The notes beneath the pieces were generated by a model, which worked only from the letters and a program-made list of their open reading frames with translations, was not told the DNA's origin and did not search any database. This document shows, piece by piece, positions 24,141-30,317 of a stretch of 30,317 nucleotides of DNA. Location: positions 1 to 30,317 of IMG/VR virus record IMGVR_UViG_3300048554_000409; one strand, given 5' to 3'. The stretch is from a virus. Position 1 is the first letter of the stretch; each line of letters opens with the position of its first letter. The position numbers and the translations under genes were made by a program.

Positions 24141-25786
24141 GTACGACCGAACAGTATCTTGGTAATCCCAATCTAAAGAAAGCAAACGTCGCTACAGAGT
24201 TTTCTCCTGAAGAAGTGCAGGAGTATCTTAAGTGTGCGGATGATCCTGTATATTTCATTCAGACATATATTAAAATTGTTTCTCTGGATAAGGGTTTGAT
24301 TCCTTTTGACATGTATGATTTTCAGGTTGATATGACCAGAAAGTTTCATGACAATAGATTTAATATTGCCAAGTTGCCTCGTCAGTCTGGTAAGTCTACT
24401 ATCGTTACTTCATACCTTCTCTGGTATGTTCTTTTTAATGCGAATGTTAATGTCGCAATCCTAGCAAACAAAGCAGCAACCTCCCGCGAGATGCTGCAGA
24501 GATTACAACTTAGTTATGAAAACCTCCCAAAATGGCTCCAGCAAGGTATCCTCCAATGGAACAGGGGCAGTCTGGAATTGGAGAACGGCAGTAAAATCAT
24601 GGCTGCCTCTACTAGTTCTAGTGCCGTCAGGGGTATGTCTTTTAATGTCATATTTCTGGACGAGTTCGCGTTTGTTCCGAACCATATTGCTGACCAGTTC
24701 TTTTCATCTGTCTATCCTACTATATCTTCTGGTAAAAGCACAAAGGTAATTATCATCTCCACGCCACATGGAATGAACATGTTCTATAAGTTGTGGCATG
24801 ATGCAGAACTTAGTAAGAATGAATATATACCAACAGAAGTTCATTGGTCTGCTGTTCCTGGTAGGGATGCTGCGTGGAAAGAGCAGACTATTAAGAATAC
24901 TTCAGAACAACAATTCAAGGTTGAGTTTGAATGTGAGTTCCTCGGTTCTGTTGATACTCTGATTAGTCCTAGTAAGTTGAGGACTATGCCGTATATCGAA
25001 CCTATTACACAAAACAAAGGTCTTGCAATTTATAAACGTGTTGAACCTGAACATAATTATATCATAACAGTTGACGTTGCTCGTGGCACAAGTCAAGATT
25101 ACTCGGCGTTTTGTGTTATGGATACTACGACAGTACCATATGAACTAGTTGCTAGATATAGGAATAATGAAATCAAACCTATCATCTTCCCCAATGTTAT
25201 TATAGATGTGGCGAGAAATTATAACTATGCATATATTTTATGTGAGGTAAATGATATTGGTGGACAGGTTGCAGATATTATCCAGTTTGATTTAGAGTAT
25301 GAAAATCTTCTGATGGTAGCAATGCGCGGTCGTGCAGGACAGCAACTCGGTCAAGGATTTTCTGGTAAGAAGACACAACTGGGTGTCAAGATGTCTAGTG
25401 CTGTTAAGCAGGTTGGATGTTCTAACCTAAAGGCATTGATCGAAGAGGATAAACTTATCATTCCAGATTATGATACTATCGCAGAACTCACTACCTTTAT
25501 TGTCAAGGGTCAATCATTTGCTGCAGAAGATGGTTGTAATGACGACCTTGCTATGTGTCTGGTTATTTTTGCTTGGATGGCGATGCAAGAATACTTTAAA
25601 CAGATGCACGATAATGATGTGAGACAACGCATCTATGATGACCAAAGAGAAAATATCGAACAAGACATGGCACCGTTTGGATTTATGTCAGATGGATTAG
25701 AAGATGATCATATTATTGATGCTCAGGGTGAGGTGTGGCAGGTTGCGGAATACGGAGATAAATCGTACATGTGGGAGTTCCAGTGA
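24137..25786 (+). CDS. 17: Terminase large subunit gp17
   Basis: This 549-residue packaging motor (T4 gp17 has 610) has an N-terminal ATPase and a C-terminal nuclease. Walker A is RQSGKST (82-88) and Walker B is VIFLDE (171-176) with Glu176. The coupling motif STP follows (208-210). Nuclease acidic residues are Asp313 (TVDVARG), Glu370 (CEVND) and Asp470 (CNDD), matching T4 Asp401, Glu458 and Asp542. It pumps DNA into the prohead through the portal gp20 and cuts concatemers. In T4, g16 and g17 overlap; here small terminase lies about 5.1 kb upstream. No promoter box is seen directly before it, so it is probably transcribed with the accessory genes. Confidence 0.97.
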   Translation: MSTTEQYLGNPNLKKANVATEFSPEEVQEYLKCADDPVYFIQTYIKIVSLDKGLIPFDMYDFQVDMTRKFHDNRFNIAKLPRQSGKSTIVTSYLLWYVLFNANVNVAILANKAATSREMLQRLQLSYENLPKWLQQGILQWNRGSLELENGSKIMAASTSSSAVRGMSFNVIFLDEFAFVPNHIADQFFSSVYPTISSGKSTKVIIISTPHGMNMFYKLWHDAELSKNEYIPTEVHWSAVPGRDAAWKEQTIKNTSEQQFKVEFECEFLGSVDTLISPSKLRTMPYIEPITQNKGLAIYKRVEPEHNYIITVDVARGTSQDYSAFCVMDTTTVPYELVARYRNNEIKPIIFPNVIIDVARNYNYAYILCEVNDIGGQVADIIQFDLEYENLLMVAMRGRAGQQLGQGFSGKKTQLGVKMSSAVKQVGCSNLKALIEEDKLIIPDYDTIAELTTFIVKGQSFAAEDGCNDDLAMCLVIFAWMAMQEYFKQMHDNDVRQRIYDDQRENIEQDMAPFGFMSDGLEDDHIIDAQGEVWQVAEYGDKSYMWEFQ

Positions 25787-25797
25787 GTTTTCAAAAA

Positions 25798-25805
25798 TAT
25801 AAATA
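25798..25805 (+). promoter_or_regulatory. Late promoter box TATAAATA for g18
   Basis: This is an exact match to the T4 late promoter octamer. It lies 42 bases before the tail sheath gene and is followed by a good ribosome binding site (TAGGAGA, 25833-25839). Confidence 0.8.
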
Positions 25806-25847
25806 ATCTTAGACAACCGATGTTGGAATCACTAGGAGACTTTAAAC

Positions 25848-28133
25848 ATGGCAGTAAATCAATCCTCGCCAGGGGTAGTAATTCAGGAGAGAGACCTGAC
25901 GACTATTACTACTCTTTCGACAGCAAATGTAGGCGTACTTGCAGCACCTTTTGAATCTGGTCCTGTAGAAGAAATTGTACAGATTTCCTCTGAAAGAGAA
26001 CTGGTAGAGCGTTTTGGTAAGCCTAACGATAAGAACTACGAGTATTGGTATACTGCTGCTCAGTTTTTATCCTATGGTGGTACTCTTAAGACCATTCGTG
26101 TTAATGCTACAGCATTGAAGAACGCTGTTTCCAATTCCACTGCAGAGTTAATTAAGAATCTTCAAGACTACGAAACCAATCACACTAGTCAAGATTGGCA
26201 TTGGGCAGCAAGAACTCCTGGTACAAAAGGTAATTCCATCGGCATTTTTGTAACAGATGCTGGTGCCGATCAAATTCTGACATTGCCAGTACCTGCTTCC
26301 AAAGAGTACAGATACACTCTTGGAAGTGCAGTAACTGTGAGTGGTGGAGCAACTGCTAAGGTTGTCAATTACAGATACAAGTGTACTGTAAATGCCGTTA
26401 CGACTACTCCCGTTGCTGGTCAAAACGTTCATATTGCAGACTCTCAAAATGGGTCTCAAGACAACGAGTATATTATTGATGCATATGATGCTGCTAATAA
26501 CACTGTAGAACTTCGTCCTTTAGATGCGGATGATATTGGAGTTCTTTCTCCTACCGCAACTTTCCTGAATATTGATTCTCAGGACGCTGCAGCAGTCACT
26601 TCATTCACTATTAGTGCTCTCTCAAGAGAACTTATTGTTGCCCTTGATAAGGATAGTGTAGAGTTTGCAGCAGCAGATGTAATCGCTGATAACTACACTG
26701 GTTCTGACTCACCCTACAGTAATGCAACTATTGCTATTGCTTCTGTTCGCTCCGAGTATGCTGACAGACAGTATCTCCCTGGTTTGAAGTGGAATTCTGT
26801 TGCAGCACGCCCTGGTACTTCCAACTTTGCATCTTCTGTTGGTGGTCATAAGGACGAACTGCATGTCCTAGTTCTTGATATTGATGGAAAAATTACTGGT
26901 ACTACTGGTGCAGTTCTTGAGCGTTTCCTCAATCTTTCTAAGGCATCTGATGCAAAGACAACTGTTGGTGAAACTAATTACTACAAAGAAGTAATCAAGC
27001 AACGTTCTCAGTACATCTATTGGGGTACTCATGAAGATGAACTCCACCAAGTAGGTGCATCTCTTTCCGCTGGTGATTGGGGTGGTGCTGCTTCTACCGT
27101 CTTTAACTTGATTAAATCCACAAGCGGAACTCAAAATTACCCTGCTGGTACAACAACCATGGGTACTGTTAATGGATCTACTGCATACTACCGTCTGGGT
27201 AATGGTGCTGATTACACAGGTGCTAGCGAGTATTCTATTGATAACACCGATATTATCGTTGCATATGAGTTAGTAGAAGACCCAGAATCTCAAACTGTTG
27301 ACTTCATCTTAACTGGTCCTTCAGGTGTTGATGATGCATCTGCTCTCGCAAAAATCACTGCTCTGACTAACGTTGTAGAAGAGCGTCGTGATTGCATGTT
27401 GTTTGTATCTCCTCGCAGAGCGACTGTTGTAGGATCTTCCAACGCAACAACTATCACTGATAACTTGGTTGCTTTCTTCGATACGCTACCATCTTCATCT
27501 TACGTTGTATTTGACTCTGGTTATAAGTACATCTATGACAAGTACAATGATGTCTATCGCTATGTTCCTTGTAACGGTGACGTTGCTGGTCTTTGCTTGC
27601 AGACAACAGAAGTTTCGGAACCTTGGTTCTCACCTGCTGGTTTCCAACGTGGTATTCTGAGAAATGCAATCAAACTTTCATATTCTCCCAATAAGACTCA
27701 ACGTGAGCGTCTTTATGCTGCTCGCATCAATCCTGTTGTTTCATTCCCTGGTCAAGGCGTAGTCCTGTTCGGTGATAAGACTGCTCTTGGATTTGCTTCA
27801 GCATTCGATAGAATCAACGTCCGTCGTTTGTTCTTGACTATTGAGCGTGTCATTGGTGGTGCTGCTAAATCTCAACTGTTTGAACAGAATGATGAGGCAC
27901 AACGTTCCTTGTTCCTTAACATTGTCGAACCTTACATGCGCGATGTTCAAGGTCGTCGTGGTGTAACTGACTTCCTAGTTAAGTGTGACAGCGACAACAA
28001 TCCTCCTGAATCAGTTGACCGTGGTGAGTTCTATGCAGAAATCTACGTAAAACCAACCCGTACAATCAACTTCATTACACTGACGTTTACAGCAACCAGA
28101 ACTGGTGTTTCGTTCGGTGAAGTTGCTAACTGA
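25848..28133 (+). CDS. 18: Tail sheath protein gp18
   Basis: This 761-residue protein (T4 gp18 has 659) starts with SPGVVIQERDLTT, typical of contractile sheath proteins. The C-terminal half contains the conserved sheath core (FQRGILRNAIKLSYSPNKTQRERLYAARINPVVSFPGQGVVLFGDKTAL...FDRINVRRLFLTIERVI). In T4, rings of gp18 surround the tube and contract to drive it through the envelope. Residues about 145-250 form an extra beta-rich segment (YTLGSAVTVSGGATAKVVNY...DAANNTVELRPLDADDIGVLSP), probably surface exposed. Its own exact late promoter and strong Shine-Dalgarno sequence fit very high expression. A terminator follows within 20 bases. Confidence 0.97.
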   Translation: MAVNQSSPGVVIQERDLTTITTLSTANVGVLAAPFESGPVEEIVQISSERELVERFGKPNDKNYEYWYTAAQFLSYGGTLKTIRVNATALKNAVSNSTAELIKNLQDYETNHTSQDWHWAARTPGTKGNSIGIFVTDAGADQILTLPVPASKEYRYTLGSAVTVSGGATAKVVNYRYKCTVNAVTTTPVAGQNVHIADSQNGSQDNEYIIDAYDAANNTVELRPLDADDIGVLSPTATFLNIDSQDAAAVTSFTISALSRELIVALDKDSVEFAAADVIADNYTGSDSPYSNATIAIASVRSEYADRQYLPGLKWNSVAARPGTSNFASSVGGHKDELHVLVLDIDGKITGTTGAVLERFLNLSKASDAKTTVGETNYYKEVIKQRSQYIYWGTHEDELHQVGASLSAGDWGGAASTVFNLIKSTSGTQNYPAGTTTMGTVNGSTAYYRLGNGADYTGASEYSIDNTDIIVAYELVEDPESQTVDFILTGPSGVDDASALAKITALTNVVEERRDCMLFVSPRRATVVGSSNATTITDNLVAFFDTLPSSSYVVFDSGYKYIYDKYNDVYRYVPCNGDVAGLCLQTTEVSEPWFSPAGFQRGILRNAIKLSYSPNKTQRERLYAARINPVVSFPGQGVVLFGDKTALGFASAFDRINVRRLFLTIERVIGGAAKSQLFEQNDEAQRSLFLNIVEPYMRDVQGRRGVTDFLVKCDSDNNPPESVDRGEFYAEIYVKPTRTINFITLTFTATRTGVSFGEVAN

Positions 28134-28150
28134 TAACAACTAACATAATC

Positions 28151-28178
28151 AAAAGACCCTACGGGGTCTTTTTTTTGT
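28151..28178 (+). terminator. Intrinsic terminator after g18
   Basis: AAAAGACCC (28151-28159), loop TACG and GGGTCTTTT (28164-28172) form a perfect nine-base-pair stem closed by a stable C(UACG)G tetraloop, followed by a run of T. It separates g18 from g19, which has its own promoter. Confidence 0.92.
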
Positions 28179-28195
28179 CTGAAAATATTGTTTAG

Positions 28196-28203
28196 ACTAA
28201 ATA
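28196..28203 (+). promoter_or_regulatory. Late-type box ACTAAATA for g19
   Basis: ACTAAATA keeps the TAAATA core and lies just past the g18 terminator, 33 bases before the g19 start. Confidence 0.6.
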
Positions 28204-28236
28204 TTAACGACGGAGACATACTGGAATTTAAAAACC

Positions 28237-28824
28237 ATGGCAAAAAGAGGAACAATTGACGATTTTAAAGCAAATGTCGCAGCGGACTTTGCGCGTCCTA
28301 ATCTATTCCAAGTAGATTTAAACTTCCCAACGGGAATTATTAATAATGCATCTCTGATTGAACTGGGTAAGTTCACAGTTCGTGCAGCAAATCTTCCCTC
28401 TTCTCAGATTGGAGTGATTGAAGTTCCTTTCAGAGGTCGTGTACTGAAGATTGCAGGCGACAGAACCTTTGAACCCTGGACAATCACGATTCAAAATGAC
28501 AGCAACTTCGCTCTGCGTAGTGCATTTGAAGTCTGGACATCCAGCATTCAGGCATACAATGAGAACTTCACTTCAGCTGCTGGTCTTGGTGACACAGATG
28601 ATGCGACGGGTTATTTCGCAGATATGACTGTTCATCAGTTAGCACGCGATGTTAAGGATGGAGATATTCCCAAGATTCTTAAGTCGTATAGATTCTACAA
28701 TGTTTTCCCAAGCAACATCGCCGCAATCGATCTTGACTTCGGTAACAATGATGCTATCGAAGAGTTTACAGTCGAACTCCAAACTCAGTATTGGACTCCG
28801 ATTGATGCTACTGTTGATGCTTGA
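28237..28824 (+). CDS. 19: Tail tube protein gp19
   Basis: This 195-residue protein (T4 gp19 has 163) shares DFARPNLFQV (18-27) with T4. AGDRTFEPWTITIQND (73-88) corresponds to T4 AGDRTFDDWTVTVMND. Later LARDVKDGDIPKILKSYRFYNVFPSNIAAIDLDF parallels ARDAKTVTKEIEIKGLWPTNVGELQLDW. It forms the inner tube through which DNA passes. The about 30 extra residues are mainly in the middle (SIQAYNENFTSAAGLGDTDDATGYF). It is a single-gene unit between the g18 terminator and the g20 promoter box. Confidence 0.97.
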   Translation: MAKRGTIDDFKANVAADFARPNLFQVDLNFPTGIINNASLIELGKFTVRAANLPSSQIGVIEVPFRGRVLKIAGDRTFEPWTITIQNDSNFALRSAFEVWTSSIQAYNENFTSAAGLGDTDDATGYFADMTVHQLARDVKDGDIPKILKSYRFYNVFPSNIAAIDLDFGNNDAIEEFTVELQTQYWTPIDATVDA

Positions 28825-28830
28825 TAAATA
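28823..28830 (+). promoter_or_regulatory. Late-type box GATAAATA for g20
   Basis: GATAAATA overlaps the g19 stop codon (TGA 28822-28824) and lies 28 bases before the portal start. It differs at one base from TATAAATA. Confidence 0.6.
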
Positions 28831-28858
28831 GAACAGGATCAATCAACTTAGTATTATA

Positions 28859-30317
28859 ATGTCGAATCAGCTCTTCGGTTTTTCACTTGAAAGAGCAAAG
28901 AAGGTCCCCAAGGGGCCTTCTTTTGTTCAGAAAGATAATATGGATGGTTCGCAACCTATTGTCGGTGGCGGATACTACGGATATTCTGTCGATTTTGATG
29001 GCAGTGTTCGTAATGACTATGAATTAATTTCTCGTTATCGAGAAATGGTAATGCAACCCGAATGCGATAGTGCAGTAGACGATATCGTAAATGAAACAAT
29101 TTGCGGTAATTTTGATGATGTACCAGTAGAGGTTGAACTATCAAACCTCAAGGCGTCGGATAAAATTAAAAAACTTATTAGAGAAGAATTTCATGAAGTA
29201 ATGAGACTTCTTGATTTTGATAATCGTTCATATGAAATCTTCCGTCGTTGGTATGTTGACGGGAGATTATTTTATCATAAAGTAATTGACCCTAAGAATC
29301 CTCGTGATGGTCTTACGGAACTGCGTTATATCGATCCTCGTAAGATTCGTAAGGTTACTGAGTATGAGGCGAAACGTCCAGAGCAATTGCGAGGCGTTGA
29401 TATGAATACTCAACTCACACAGAAATCGGCAGAGTATTTTCTTTATAATCCCAAGGGTTTAAAAAATTCCACCAATCAAGGAATTAAAATTACTTCAGAT
29501 TCTATTACATATTGCCACTCAGGTATTCAGGATTTGAATAAAAATATGACTCTTAGTCACCTGCATAAGGCGATTAAGGCAGTCAACCAACTGAGAATGA
29601 TTGAAGATTCTCTGGTTATCTATCGTTTAAGTAGAGCACCAGAACGTAGAATTTTCTACATTGATGTTGGCAATCTTCCTAAGAACAAAGCGGAGCAATA
29701 TCTTCGTGAAGTTATGGGACGCTATCGTAACAAGATGGTTTATGATTCAAACACTGGTGAGATTAAAGACGACAAGAAGTTTATGTCCATGATGGAAGAC
29801 TTCTGGTTACCTCGCCGTGAAGGTGGTAGAGGAACAGAAATCTCTACACTTCCTGGTGGTCAGAATCTTGGTGAATTGGAAGATGTAAAGTATTTTCAGA
29901 AGAAACTTTATAAGGCACTTAATGTTCCTGGTTCACGTCTAGAAACAGAAACGACATTTAACATTGGTCGTGCTGCTGAGATTACTCGTGATGAAGTTAA
30001 GTTCCAGAAATTTATTGCACGTTTGCGTAAGCGTTTCTCTGAACTGTTTATGGATCTTCTGAAGACTCAAGTCATTCTAAAGGGTGTTGTAACTCTTGAA
30101 GAATGGGAAGACATGAAGGAGCATATTCAGTTTGATTTTATTGCGGATAACTATTTCACAGAACTCAAAGAAATTGAAATCCGTAATGAACGTATGAATC
30201 AAGTCAACGTTATGGATCCTTATGTTGGTAAGTATTTCTCTGTAGATTATATGCGTCGTCAAGTTCTGAAACAAACTGAAACTGAAATCAAGGAGATGGA
30301 TGAGCAAATCAAATCTG
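28859..30317 (+). CDS. 20: Portal vertex protein gp20 (partial, right edge)
   Basis: The frame runs from ATG 28859 past the window end, giving 486 codons. Portal features include DYELISRYREMVMQPECDSAVDDIVNE, REEFHEVMRLLDFDNRSYEIFRRWYVDGRLFYHKVID, LRYIDPRKIRKV and RIFYIDVGNLPKNKAEQYL(R)E, which is the segment used to survey cyanophage g20 diversity. VPGSRLETETTFNIGRAAEITRDEVKF matches the T4-like portal core. Twelve copies form the head vertex ring that receives DNA from gp17 and later joins the neck. About 40-80 residues are probably missing at the right. A hairpin resembling a terminator lies within codons 13-22. Confidence 0.97.
   Translation, partial: MSNQLFGFSLERAKKVPKGPSFVQKDNMDGSQPIVGGGYYGYSVDFDGSVRNDYELISRYREMVMQPECDSAVDDIVNETICGNFDDVPVEVELSNLKASDKIKKLIREEFHEVMRLLDFDNRSYEIFRRWYVDGRLFYHKVIDPKNPRDGLTELRYIDPRKIRKVTEYEAKRPEQLRGVDMNTQLTQKSAEYFLYNPKGLKNSTNQGIKITSDSITYCHSGIQDLNKNMTLSHLHKAIKAVNQLRMIEDSLVIYRLSRAPERRIFYIDVGNLPKNKAEQYLREVMGRYRNKMVYDSNTGEIKDDKKFMSMMEDFWLPRREGGRGTEISTLPGGQNLGELEDVKYFQKKLYKALNVPGSRLETETTFNIGRAAEITRDEVKFQKFIARLRKRFSELFMDLLKTQVILKGVVTLEEWEDMKEHIQFDFIADNYFTELKEIEIRNERMNQVNVMDPYVGKYFSVDYMRRQVLKQTETEIKEMDEQIKS
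28897..28927 (+). terminator. Terminator-like hairpin inside the start of g20
   Basis: AAAGAAGG (28897-28904) pairs with CCTTCTTT (28916-28923). The centre extends this with one T-G wobble and three C-G pairs around a three-base loop, and TTTTGTT follows. It covers codons 13-22 (KKVPKGPSF) of the portal gene. It could attenuate transcription, or simply reflect codon choice. Confidence 0.4.

Noticed and set aside
28177-28197. Inverted repeat GTCT-g-AAA / TTTAGAC next to the g19 promoter box
   Set aside because: The stem is short, AT-rich and has a bulge; likely chance next to a real terminator.
1-30317. tRNA genes, integrase, insertion sequences, or photosystem genes such as psbA
   Set aside because: I looked for typical cloverleaf ends, transposase-like frames and D1 protein motifs and saw none; apart from petE no photosynthesis gene is in the window.

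Overview
This window is a stretch of the virion-structure and packaging region of a T4-like cyanophage, that is, a myovirus of marine Synechococcus or Prochlorococcus. Every convincing gene is on the + strand. Genes resembling T4 g8, g13, g14, g15, g16, g17, g18, g19 and g20 occur in that order. A complete plastocyanin gene (petE), a photosynthetic electron carrier known from cyanomyoviruses, points to a cyanobacterial host. The portal gene at the right edge also carries, as I recall it, the binding site of a cyanophage g20 diversity primer.

Layout. Positions 1-201 are the tail end of a virion protein. Positions 241-9507 hold the gp8-like baseplate wedge protein, a 2423-residue DUF4815-type virion protein and two small coiled-coil proteins, ending at an intrinsic terminator. 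Positions 9586-18606 start at a late-type promoter and hold a 2082-residue repetitive fibre-like protein, then the neck and tail-completion proteins gp13, gp14 and gp15. Small terminase (gp16) follows at 18609-19040.

Positions 19041-24136 are an accessory insertion between the two terminase genes, which overlap in T4. It lies within the g15-g18 interval described as hyperplastic in cyanomyoviruses. It holds a beta-rich unknown protein, a very basic modular 513-residue protein, plastocyanin, an NAD-binding-domain-only relative of 6-phosphogluconate dehydrogenase, a staphylococcal-nuclease-like protein and a run of tiny, mostly membrane peptides joined by ATGA stop/start overlaps. Large terminase (gp17), tail sheath (gp18), tail tube (gp19) and the start of the portal (gp20) complete the window.

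Regulation. NNTAAATA boxes, like the T4 late promoter, precede g8, the 2082-residue gene, g18, g19, g20 and several accessory genes. A good sigma70-type promoter stands in front of the accessory cassette. Strong terminators follow the 76-residue gene and g18, and a terminator-like hairpin lies inside the first codons of g20.

The most interesting signals are three. First, a 12-bp perfect inverted repeat buries the petE start codon and has a late-type promoter box inside its loop; this is the architecture T4 uses to keep lysozyme silent on read-through transcripts. Second, two glycine-rich modules recur in at least three or four different virion proteins and account for the extra length of gp8 and gp14. 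Third, the dehydrogenase-like gene has lost its catalytic half. I do not see a clearly new defence or mobile system, and no tRNA, CRISPR array or insertion sequence.
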